A stretch of DNA of 64,000 nucleotides from Methylomicrobium sp051061015 (GTDB lineage: Bacteria; Pseudomonadota; Gammaproteobacteria; Methylococcales; Methylomonadaceae), in assembly GCA_051061015.1 (NCBI GenBank), contig JBPFEG010000058.1, forward strand, positions 1-64,000, read 5' to 3'. The translations under genes were made by a program, and so were the position numbers. Shown in pieces: positions 44,679 to 51,992 of the stretch. The notes beneath the pieces are model-generated. The model saw nothing but the letters and a program-made list of their open reading frames with translations. It was not told the DNA's origin and did no database searches. Position 1 is the first letter of the stretch. Each line of letters starts with the position of its first letter.

Positions 44679-44807
44679 ATGATGCCAATAAGACCCGTAT
44701 ACAGCAGGGTGATCTTGATTTTCTGCTTATTGCTGTTTTTCTACACACTTAAACCACTAAATTGCCCTTGTCGAAGCAGGTTGATGCCGGGTTCAGCGAA
44801 ATTTTAA
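44679..44807 (+). CDS. possible 42-residue membrane microprotein
   Basis: ATG 44679 (or 44682) is preceded by AGGGAG six bases upstream. The peptide has one strong hydrophobic segment, VILIFCLLLFFYTL, then Cys- and Arg-containing C-terminus (LNCPCRSRLMPGSAKF). It ends 54 bases before the rhodanese lipoprotein gene and could be its leader gene. Too short for a family assignment. Confidence 0.4.
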   Translation: MMPIRPVYSRVILIFCLLLFFYTLKPLNCPCRSRLMPGSAKF

Positions 44808-44861
44808 AAGAGAGACAAGGGTTTGACTAAGGCAATTGTTGAGCGACAGGTTAAAAAAATT

Positions 44862-45260
44862 ATGAATTATCCAATAATCTATAGGAAAGTGCTCTATCCC
44901 GTTCTTGTATTGATGGTTCTTACCGCGGGCTGCCAGTTTCAAAAGCCGGATTACTTGAAAATGATCTCTTCGAACGAGTTGAATCGAATCCTGCAAAATG
45001 AGGATATTTTCCTGGTTGACGTACATACGCCTGAGCAGGGCCATATCAAAGGCACCGACCTTTTCATGCCTTACAACGACATCGCGAAATACCGAGACAA
45101 ACTGCCTCAGGATAAAAATAAGGCAATTTATCTCTATTGCGAAAGCGGGCCGATGGGCAATGCGGCGGCGAAGTCTCTTTATGAGTTGGGGTACCGCAAT
45201 CTGTTCAATCTGGAAGGCGGCGCGAAGGCATGGAAAAAGGCGGGGCTGGAATTCGAATGA
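44862..45260 (+). CDS. rhodanese-domain lipoprotein
   Basis: A 132-residue protein starting MNYPIIYRKVLYPVLVLMVLTAGC, a signal with lipobox LTAGC. The mature part is a single rhodanese domain: LVDVHTPEQGHIKGTDLFMPYNDI, then IYLYCESGPMGNAAAKSLYELGYRNLFNLEGGAKAWKKAG. The catalytic Cys is in the loop CESGPMG. Such envelope rhodaneses transfer sulfane sulfur or act in redox. ATG 44862 is preferred over a TTG at 44823, which would add residues before the signal peptide. It converges with the gene at 45269 with only 8 bases between stops. Confidence 0.85.
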   Translation: MNYPIIYRKVLYPVLVLMVLTAGCQFQKPDYLKMISSNELNRILQNEDIFLVDVHTPEQGHIKGTDLFMPYNDIAKYRDKLPQDKNKAIYLYCESGPMGNAAAKSLYELGYRNLFNLEGGAKAWKKAGLEFE

Positions 45261-45268
45261 TTTGAACG

Positions 45269-45796
45269 TCATTCATAAAGGCAATCGCTTAAATCGGGAA
45301 GCGCGGTCCAATCGACCTCGCCCCGGCTTTCGACTTCCTGTCCGTACACCCTTCCGGTTTCTAACTGATGCTGATGAAAGATGGCGAATGCCTTGTCGAA
45401 ATCCGCATTCATGAAACTGCTGGTCAATTGCGCGGTAACCCCATAAAGCGCCGAATAGTCTTTGCAGAGTCCCGACGAGCAGGCACTGATTCGCTCGCTG
45501 ATCAATCGCATTAATGATAATACCGTGCCGTCATGCCGCCATAAAGCCGGCTGCTCCTCCACCTCGCATTCGCAGCCTTTTTGCGCAATCGCATTCAATG
45601 CCAGATAAGTCAAACCGATCAATTTGCCAAGAACTTCGGCCATATCTCCTTGCTTAAGCGCCAGCAGCGATCGACTGCCCGCGTCCATCAACCATGCCTG
45701 TCGCACGACAATATGCATATCGGAGACATGATCCTCAGGCGGCGGACAGTTAAATTTTTCCCTGAATTCTCGAACCGCTTGCAAATGTTTATTCAT
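45269..45796 (-). CDS. all-alpha NTP pyrophosphohydrolase-like (MazG-related) protein
   Basis: A 175-residue helical protein. EFREKFNCPPPEDH at the N-terminus, followed by RQAWLMDAGSRSLLALKQGDMAEVLGKLIGLTYLALNAIAQKG, follows the layout of all-alpha NTP-PPases, which hydrolyse nucleoside triphosphates to monophosphates. The usual EExxE motif is replaced (LMDAGSRS), while D/E at DMAEVLGKLIGL remain, so activity is uncertain. Two or more cysteines (CECEVE, CSSGLC) may bind metal. Assigned from the N-terminal motif only. Confidence 0.55.
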   Translation of the reverse strand: MNKHLQAVREFREKFNCPPPEDHVSDMHIVVRQAWLMDAGSRSLLALKQGDMAEVLGKLIGLTYLALNAIAQKGCECEVEEQPALWRHDGTVLSLMRLISERISACSSGLCKDYSALYGVTAQLTSSFMNADFDKAFAIFHQHQLETGRVYGQEVESRGEVDWTALPDLSDCLYE

Positions 45797-45920
45797 GGTG
45801 TTTTCCCTAATTCTCAGAGTTTTTTAGCGCCGTAAACTACAGAAGTACGGTTTAAGCGGAATTAAACTCTCCTACATAAAAATCAAGATTACGACTTCGA
45901 GCAGCGATTGTTCGTTCACT

Positions 45921-46256
45921 TTAAGGGAATTGAATCGCCGGATCCTGCAAAGCCTGGTCGTCGGTCAGATAAAAATGATTCAGAATGCCTATTGAACGGA
46001 TATGTTTATCGCCGAGCGGTGTATCATAAGTGCTGAAAAAAATGTAATCCTTCCGTAGCGTTTGCTGCGCCAGCAGCTTGGCTGCAAAACCGCCCAACAC
46101 CGAGCCTATCATACCCTGGAGAGGATCCTTGGCTTTCCGGGTTTTTTCGAGAATGCGCTGATTGATGAACTGGTCATAACCGTCCATTTTCGGATTGGTA
46201 TAGGCCAGAAAACCGAGGAAAGCGAGCAGAATCAGGGTAGAAGTCAGCAATTTCAT
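45921..46256 (-). CDS. DUF4359 family membrane-anchored protein
   Basis: A 111-residue protein with an N-terminal hydrophobic anchor (STLILLAFLGFLAYTNP) followed by DGYDQFINQRILEKTRK and the C-terminal RKDYIFFSTYDTPLGDKHIRSIGILNHFYLTD. The pattern (TNP, a polar helix, then YxFFSxYxT...GxLxxF) is typical of DUF4359. Function is unknown. It lies upstream of nothing on its strand and 74 bases from the aguA stop. Confidence 0.75.
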   Translation of the reverse strand: MKLLTSTLILLAFLGFLAYTNPKMDGYDQFINQRILEKTRKAKDPLQGMIGSVLGGFAAKLLAQQTLRKDYIFFSTYDTPLGDKHIRSIGILNHFYLTDDQALQDPAIQFP

Positions 46257-46330
46257 GAATGTCTCGATAAAAAACCGGACGGCAAACGATAACTCAGTTC
46301 GCCTCCCGGTCAGAATGGAAAGGCCGATGT

Positions 46331-47347
46331 TTATTTAAACACGGCGGCCGGAAATTGCATGGTCATGCAGTGCAGGCTGCCGTATTGGTGCACCAGCGGG
46401 CGGCAGGGGGTCGGGATGATCTTGCGGTCGGGAAAACAATTGCCCAGCCGCTCCAGTGCAACCGCGTCCATCGGATCATCGTAAACCGGCACCATCACCG
46501 CCTGATTGATGATCAGGAAATTCGAATAATTGGCAGGCAGTTGGCGGCCCACCTCGTCGAACACCGCCTTCGGCAAAGGCAGCGGCACCAGATGATAGGG
46601 CTTGTTCGAGCGCGTACGCAGGGTCTGAAGCTGGCTCTCCATGTTCTTCAGGCTCTCGTATTGCGGGTTGGATTCATCATCGGAGGCGGTATACGCGATC
46701 GTGTTCGCGCTGCAAAAACGCGCCAGTGTATCGATATGCGCGTCCGTATCGTCGCCGGGCAGATTCGGCTGATTGATCCAGAAAACGCGGGATGCGCCGA
46801 AACTCAAGCCGAGATGCCGCTCGATCTCATGTTTCGTCAGGCCTTTGTTACGATTCGGGTTCAGCAGGCATTGGCGCGTGGTCATGATCGTGTCTTTGCC
46901 GTCGCTTTCGACGCTGCCGCCTTCAAGGATGAAGTCGACATCACGGGTTTTCACGCCATGGAATAAGGCCGCCGCCAGCAGATTCTGATTCAATGCATTG
47001 TCGTGCTCATGCGCATACTTTTCACCCCATCCGTTGAAGCGTAAGTTCAACAGCACTGGCATGCCGTCCTCTTCGACGGTCAGAAATACCGTATCGCGCA
47101 CCCAGATGTCGTTGACCTTCGCATGAATGAAGAGAATATTGTGATTGTGGTCGATCAGACCGCGTATCCGGCCTTCATGCGTCTCGTCACGGCAGACGAT
47201 GAACAGCTTTTCATATTGGCTGATGGTCTCGGCGATGAAGCGGTAGGAGGCCTCGACCTCGTCGAGATGGATGAAATCGCCGGTCTCATGCGGCCAGGCG
47301 ATTAAAACGGCGGATTGGGGTTCCCATTCGGCTGGAAATCGGATCAT
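46331..47347 (-). CDS. aguA: agmatine deiminase (peptidyl-arginine deiminase family)
   Basis: A 338-residue protein that hydrolyses agmatine to N-carbamoylputrescine and ammonia in polyamine synthesis. Start MIRFPAEWEPQSAVLIAWPHETGDF, VNDIWVRDTVFL, LEGGSVESDGKDTIMTT, NLPGDDTDAHIDTLARFC and the terminal YGSLHCMTMQFP with the catalytic Cys are all present. The true start is ATG 47347, which overlaps the recN stop as ATGA; the open frame continues 70 codons further but that part is recN sequence in another frame. Co-translation with recN is therefore likely. Confidence 0.93.
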   Translation of the reverse strand: MIRFPAEWEPQSAVLIAWPHETGDFIHLDEVEASYRFIAETISQYEKLFIVCRDETHEGRIRGLIDHNHNILFIHAKVNDIWVRDTVFLTVEEDGMPVLLNLRFNGWGEKYAHEHDNALNQNLLAAALFHGVKTRDVDFILEGGSVESDGKDTIMTTRQCLLNPNRNKGLTKHEIERHLGLSFGASRVFWINQPNLPGDDTDAHIDTLARFCSANTIAYTASDDESNPQYESLKNMESQLQTLRTRSNKPYHLVPLPLPKAVFDEVGRQLPANYSNFLIINQAVMVPVYDDPMDAVALERLGNCFPDRKIIPTPCRPLVHQYGSLHCMTMQFPAAVFK

Positions 47348-49023
47348 GTGTTTGAGTTTCCTAAGGTTAACATTTCCCTGGCATGCGCCAGAGTATTTTC
47401 GGTAATACTGATGCCGCCCAGCATCCGGGCGACTTCCAGCACGCGTTCTTCGTCTTCGAGCACGCGCACGGTCGATGAGGTGATGTCGGTCTGCTGGTTT
47501 TTCGCAACGAACAAATGATAGTGCGCCTGCGCGGCCACTTGCGGCAAATGGGTCACGCACATTACCTGGCGGTTACGGCTCAAGCTTCTGAGCTTCTGGC
47601 CGACGATTTCGGCGATACCGCCGCCGATGCCCGAATCGACCTCGTCGAAGATCATCGTCGGCGTGGTTTTGTCGCTCGACGTCGTGACCTGAATCGCCAG
47701 ACTGATCCGCGCGAGTTCGCCGCCGGAAGCGACCTTCGCCAGCGGTTTCGGCGGCATGCCCGGATTGGCGCTGACCAGAAACTCAATCTTGTCCAGCCCG
47801 TTTGTTTTTGGCTCGGTGCTGTCAATCCCGGATAGCTCAACCCGAAATTCGCCTTGCGGCATCCCAAGTTCTCTGATCATCGCCGAAATCTGCTGCCCGA
47901 GCCGTTCACCCGCCTCCTGGCGTTTCTTGGAAAGTTCGACTGCCAGTTGGCGGTATTGTTCGCAATATTTATCGACGTCCGCTTCAAGGTTGTCGATCCG
48001 TTCTTCGCTGTGAGTCAGATTATCGAGCTCGTGCGCAAGCTTTTGCGCCAGTTCGGGCAAATCCTCGGGCGCGATATGATGTTTCCGGCTCAGGCTCTGA
48101 ATCACGCCAATCTGGTTTTCGAGGTCTTCCAGCCGCTTCGGGTCGGCATCCTGCAATTCCAGAAAGCGGCGCAGGTCTAGGGCGGCTTCTTCGACCTGAA
48201 TCTGCGCCTCCGAAAGCAGCGTGCACACGCTATTCAATTCCGGCGCAAAACGGGCCAGATGGTTCAACTCGTTCACGCAGTGGCCCAGCATTCGGAGCAC
48301 CGAGACCTGGTCATTTTCATAGAGCGCATCGATCTGCTGCTGGCCTGTGCTCAGAATCTGGCCGAGATTGGCCAGCTTGCTGTGTTCGTCGGACAGCGCC
48401 TGATAATTGAAATGGGCGAGATCGAGCTGAGTCAATTCTTCCAACTGATAGCGCAGCAGTTCCTCGCGCTCGCTGTGGTCAAGACTGGCTTTCTTCAGCG
48501 CGGCAAGCTCCCGATGCGCCTGATGCCATTGCCGGTAGCTGGCATTCAGTTTGTCGAGCAGCGGCTGATTTTTCGCGAATGCATCGAGCAGACGGCGCTG
48601 TTCGTCCGCACCAAGCAGCGTCAGATGCGCGTGCTGCCCGTGGATTTCGACCAGCTTCTCGCTGAGTTCCTGAAGCGACTGTAAAGTGACCGGACGGTTA
48701 TTGATATAAGCCTTCGAACGTCCATCGTCCCCTACAACCCGGCGGATCAGGCAGCGATCTCCGTCGTCAAGTTCGTTCTCGATCAGCCAGCCGCGTGCGA
48801 GCGGCGCATCGGTCAAATCGAATTCGAGATTGATCTCGGCGCGTTTGGCATCCGGGCGCACATAACCGGAATCGGCGCGGTCGCCGAGCGCGAGCCCGAG
48901 CGCGGTCAACAGAATCGACTTGCCGGCGCCGGTCTCTCCGGTCAATACTGACATACCTTTTTCGAGATCGAGATCGAGCGATTTGACGACCGCCAGATCG
49001 ATAATATTCAAATTTAACAGCAT
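47344..49023 (-). CDS. recN: DNA repair protein RecN
   Basis: A 559-residue SMC-like ATPase for double-strand break repair. MLLNLNIIDLAVVKSLDLDLEKGMSVLTGETGAGKS gives the N-terminal strand and Walker A (residues 29-36). LVEIHGQHAHLTLLGADEQRRLLDAFA, a central coiled coil (~150-370), and ARISLAIQ, TMIFDEVDSGIGG (Walker B) and CVTHLPQVAAQAHYHLFV complete the protein. Length is as expected. It starts 7 bases after nadK and overlaps aguA by four bases, so nadK-recN-aguA form an operon. No LexA box was seen just upstream. Confidence 0.97.
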   Translation of the reverse strand: MLLNLNIIDLAVVKSLDLDLEKGMSVLTGETGAGKSILLTALGLALGDRADSGYVRPDAKRAEINLEFDLTDAPLARGWLIENELDDGDRCLIRRVVGDDGRSKAYINNRPVTLQSLQELSEKLVEIHGQHAHLTLLGADEQRRLLDAFAKNQPLLDKLNASYRQWHQAHRELAALKKASLDHSEREELLRYQLEELTQLDLAHFNYQALSDEHSKLANLGQILSTGQQQIDALYENDQVSVLRMLGHCVNELNHLARFAPELNSVCTLLSEAQIQVEEAALDLRRFLELQDADPKRLEDLENQIGVIQSLSRKHHIAPEDLPELAQKLAHELDNLTHSEERIDNLEADVDKYCEQYRQLAVELSKKRQEAGERLGQQISAMIRELGMPQGEFRVELSGIDSTEPKTNGLDKIEFLVSANPGMPPKPLAKVASGGELARISLAIQVTTSSDKTTPTMIFDEVDSGIGGGIAEIVGQKLRSLSRNRQVMCVTHLPQVAAQAHYHLFVAKNQQTDITSSTVRVLEDEERVLEVARMLGGISITENTLAHAREMLTLGNSNT

Positions 49024-49030
49024 TGCGCCC

Positions 49031-49906
49031 TCATCCGTTGCTCCAGTTCAGTTTTTCGCGAAGGACATGGAAAAAATCATGATCTTCCGGGTGCAGAATT
49101 CTAATCGGCTTCGGGTCCTTTTTGATTAGAATCTTGTCGCTGATCCATACGTCAGGAATCTGCAATTGATCGCAAGTCACCAGCGCATTGATCTGTTTGT
49201 TCTGACAAAAGGTCAGTTCGATCTCGGCGCTGTCGCTGATCACGATCGGCCGGTTCGACATGGTATGCGGATTCAGCGGCACCAGCACCAGTGCGTTCAG
49301 CGCCGGCGAAATAATCGGCCCCCCGGCGGAGAGCGCGTAAGCGGTAGAGCCGGTCGGGGTCGAAATGATCAGCCCGTCAGAGCGCTGCGAGTTCAGGAAG
49401 ACCCCGTCGATCTGAGTCACGATTTCGATCATGCTCGGCGTCACCCAGCGGTGCACCGCGACTTCGTTCAACGCAATTTGTTCGTGAATGACCTCACCGT
49501 CACGGATGATCTTCGCGCGCAGGAAATAGCGTTCTTCGGCCTTGTAGCGGCCTTCCAGGATCGCATGCAGGCGGCCGGGCAGTTCGTCCGGTGAAATATC
49601 GACCAGGAAGCCGAGCCTGCCCAGATTGATCCCGATCAACGGAATATCGAAATTCGCGATCGCGCGGGCCGCGGCCAGAAAAGTGCCGTCCCCGCCGACC
49701 GCAATCACCAGGTCGCATTGTTGACCCAATCTCTCCGAAGGGGCAGTTTTAACCGATTTGTTGTCGATGCAGGCGACGCTGTCCGCCGCCACGATCACAC
49801 GATACCCGGTGTTTATCAAATGATCGTAAAGCAGCGACAACGTATCGGCAATGCTGGGATCGCTGGGTTTGCCGATAATGCCAATGGTAGTGAAGGAAGT
49901 CCGCAT
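49031..49906 (-). CDS. nadK: NAD kinase
   Basis: A 291-residue NAD(+) kinase making NADP. From ATG 49906: MRTSFTTIGIIGKPSDPS, then the GGDGT motif at residues 71-75 (LVIAVGGDGTFLAAARAI), NLGRLGFLVDI, LNEVAVHR, and SDGLIISTPTGSTAYALSAGGPI, which contains the NAD-binding site. Length matches the family. An upstream in-frame extension to 49954 lacks family character. It heads the nadK-recN-aguA operon, divergent from hrcA across 249 bases containing the CIRCE element, an arrangement known from other proteobacteria. Confidence 0.97.
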   Translation of the reverse strand: MRTSFTTIGIIGKPSDPSIADTLSLLYDHLINTGYRVIVAADSVACIDNKSVKTAPSERLGQQCDLVIAVGGDGTFLAAARAIANFDIPLIGINLGRLGFLVDISPDELPGRLHAILEGRYKAEERYFLRAKIIRDGEVIHEQIALNEVAVHRWVTPSMIEIVTQIDGVFLNSQRSDGLIISTPTGSTAYALSAGGPIISPALNALVLVPLNPHTMSNRPIVISDSAEIELTFCQNKQINALVTCDQLQIPDVWISDKILIKKDPKPIRILHPEDHDFFHVLREKLNWSNG

Positions 49907-50069
49907 TGCTCGATATATGCCGGTAAAGCTGGCGATTATACAAAAAAATTGCATTTTGATTGGTGTAATTGCCGGCAGATAGATCAGTTTATTTAATAAA
50001 CCGAATTTATTGAATATGAACCGAATGAATAGTAGAAATAGTTTTATCTCTTTATTGTAAATAACCCGG

Positions 50070-50098
50070 TTGACAACCCACCATCTAACTGCTAACTT
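50070..50098 (+). promoter_or_regulatory. sigma70-type promoter of hrcA
   Basis: TTGACA at 50070-50075 and TAACTT at 50093-50098 with a 17-base spacer. The predicted start of transcription, around 50105, falls on the CIRCE operator. Confidence 0.65.
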
Positions 50099-50104
50099 GC
50101 TTTG

Positions 50105-50131
50105 TTGGCACTCGCATTCCCTGAGTGCTAA
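50105..50131 (+). promoter_or_regulatory. CIRCE operator
   Basis: TTGGCACTC-N9-GAGTGCTAA, one mismatch from the CIRCE consensus TTAGCACTC-N9-GAGTGCTAA. HrcA, encoded directly downstream, binds this element to repress the heat-shock operon. Confidence 0.97.
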
Positions 50132-50155
50132 TAACGATTTTTGTTAGAGGTTAGT

Positions 50156-51208
50156 GTGAGTCATCCGCATCTAAATGAGCGTTCGTTGCAATTATTAAAA
50201 GCGTTGATCGAGCGTTATATCAGCGACGGCCAGCCGGTCGGATCGCGCGTGCTGGCGAAAGATTCCGATTTGAAGCTGAGCCCTGCCACGATCCGGAACG
50301 TGATGGCCGACCTTGAGGACATGGGGCTGATCCATTCGCCGCATACCTCCGCCGGCAGGGTGCCGACAGTCACCGGCTACCGGCTGTTCGTCGATAGCCT
50401 GCTGACGGTCAAGCCGTTGGAACTTCAGGAGATGAGTCGTCTGCAGGGGGGCTTGGCCACGATCGAGGACACGAACCAGGCGCTTGGCGTGGCTTCGCGT
50501 TTGCTTTCCGATCTGTCGCAGATGGCCGGCGTCGTCACCTTGCCGAAGCGCGAAACACTGTTCCTTCGCCATGTCGAATTCCTGCCATTATCCAATTCGC
50601 GGGTGCTGGTCATTTTCGTAACCAATGAACAGGAAGTGCATAACAAGATCATTCATACTTCCCGCCTATTTAGTCCGGCCGAATTGCAGCAGGCCGCCAA
50701 TTACCTGAATTCGGTCTATTCCGGCCGCAGCCTGGCGACGGTGCGCGAGGCGGTGTTAAAAGAATTGCAGGACGACCGCGAACAGATGAATCAGCTGATG
50801 CTCGATGCGATCAGGATGGCCCAGCTGGCGTTCGAGTCGGACGACCAGAAGGAGGATTTCGTGCTAAGCGGCGAAACCAATCTGATGGGTTTTTCCGAAT
50901 TGTCGGACCGCGACCGGCTTCGCAGCCTCTTTGAAGCATTCAGCCAGAAACAGGGCGTCATCCATTTACTCGACCAATGCATGAAAGCCGACGGCGTACA
51001 GATTTTTATCGGCGAAGAATCCGGTTACGAAGCATTCGATCACTGCAGCCTGGTCACTTCCTCTTATTCAGTCAGTGATAAAGTGGTCGGCGTACTGGGT
51101 GTGATCGGCCCGACTCGGATGGCTTATGAAAAAATCATTCCATATGTCGATATCACCGCAAAATTATTAGGCGCTGCCTTGAATCCGAAATCCGCATCCC
51201 CATCATAA
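50156..51208 (+). CDS. hrcA: heat-inducible transcription repressor HrcA
   Basis: A 350-residue repressor. N-terminal winged helix HLNERSLQLLKALIERYISDGQPVGSRVLAKDSDLKLSPATIRNVMADLEDMGLIHSPHTSAGRVPT is diagnostic. The remainder is the GAF-like and dimerisation part, ending VLGVIGPTRMAYEKIIPYVDITAKLL. GTG 50156 (MSHPHLNERS) has AGAGG just upstream and is preferred over TTG at 50141. It is autoregulated through the CIRCE 25 bases upstream and heads hrcA-grpE-dnaK-dnaJ-dapB. Confidence 0.97.
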   Translation: MSHPHLNERSLQLLKALIERYISDGQPVGSRVLAKDSDLKLSPATIRNVMADLEDMGLIHSPHTSAGRVPTVTGYRLFVDSLLTVKPLELQEMSRLQGGLATIEDTNQALGVASRLLSDLSQMAGVVTLPKRETLFLRHVEFLPLSNSRVLVIFVTNEQEVHNKIIHTSRLFSPAELQQAANYLNSVYSGRSLATVREAVLKELQDDREQMNQLMLDAIRMAQLAFESDDQKEDFVLSGETNLMGFSELSDRDRLRSLFEAFSQKQGVIHLLDQCMKADGVQIFIGEESGYEAFDHCSLVTSSYSVSDKVVGVLGVIGPTRMAYEKIIPYVDITAKLLGAALNPKSASPS

Positions 51209-51272
51209 CGCCTATGATGATTTTGGGTGCCCCATCAGGCGCGTGACTAATTTTTATGGCAGGAAATTTTGA

Positions 51273-51920
51273 ATGAGTAACGAACAGGAAAACACCGAAG
51301 CCCAAGCAAAAACCGAGGCTGAGCTGAATACAGAAAATCAGATCGCGGAAGAAGCCACACCGGAAAACGAGGCATCCTCTACGGAACTGGCCGAACAGGA
51401 ACCGACGGTAGAACAATTGCAGGCGAAACTGGCCGAGGCCGAGCAGAAAGCACAGGAAAACTGGGATAAAGCGGTCAGAACGGTTGCCGAAATGGATAAT
51501 CTCCGTAAAAGAACGCAACGCGACCTCGAAAGCGCGCACAAATTCGCGCTGGAGAATTTCGCGAAAGCCCTGTTACCAGTGCTGGACAGCCTCGTACTCG
51601 GCCTGCAGGCAGCGACCGGCGACAGTCCGGAAGTGCAAAAATTCCGCGAAGGCAGCGAACTGACCTTGAAACAGTTCGAGGCGGCATTCAACAAATTCAA
51701 CATCGAACCGATCGACCCGCTCGGCCAGCCTTTCAATGCCGAGCAGCATCAGGCGATGATGATGCAGGAAATCGAAGGCGCCGCACCGAATACCGTCGTC
51801 AATGTCTTTCAAAAAGGCTACATGTTAAACGGACGCTTGCTCCGGCCGGCAATGGTGGTGGTCGCGAAAGCGCCGCAAAAACCGTCCGAAGATTCCCCAA
51901 TTATCGATGGGCAGGCTTGA
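51273..51920 (+). CDS. grpE: nucleotide exchange factor GrpE
   Basis: A 215-residue co-chaperone that releases ADP from DnaK. Acidic N-terminal region (residues 1-50, rich in Glu), a long coiled coil (AEQKAQENWDKAVRTVAEMDNLRKRTQRDLESAHKFALENFAKALLPVLDSL) and the C-terminal beta domain (MMMQEIEGAAPNTVVNVFQKGYMLNGRLLRPAMVVV) are all in place. The final codons contain the -35 element of an additional promoter for dnaK. Confidence 0.97.
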   Translation: MSNEQENTEAQAKTEAELNTENQIAEEATPENEASSTELAEQEPTVEQLQAKLAEAEQKAQENWDKAVRTVAEMDNLRKRTQRDLESAHKFALENFAKALLPVLDSLVLGLQAATGDSPEVQKFREGSELTLKQFEAAFNKFNIEPIDPLGQPFNAEQHQAMMMQEIEGAAPNTVVNVFQKGYMLNGRLLRPAMVVVAKAPQKPSEDSPIIDGQA

Positions 51921-51943
51921 ACTCGCATAAACAGGCCCCATAT
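51916..51943 (+). promoter_or_regulatory. sigma32-type promoter upstream of dnaK
   Basis: CTTGAAC at 51916-51922, a 13-base spacer, and CCCCATAT at 51936-51943, close to the RpoH consensus CTTGAAA-N11-16-CCCCATNT. It overlaps the grpE stop codon and lies 50 bases before dnaK. Confidence 0.7.
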
Positions 51944-51992
51944 TGCAAATCAAAGTTAACCTTATTAAACAAATTCAAGTCTGGAGCATTCA

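Noticed and set aside
48990..49060. LexA box ahead of recN
   Set aside because: No CTG-N10-CAG with the expected AT core just upstream; recN seems to rely on the nadK operon.
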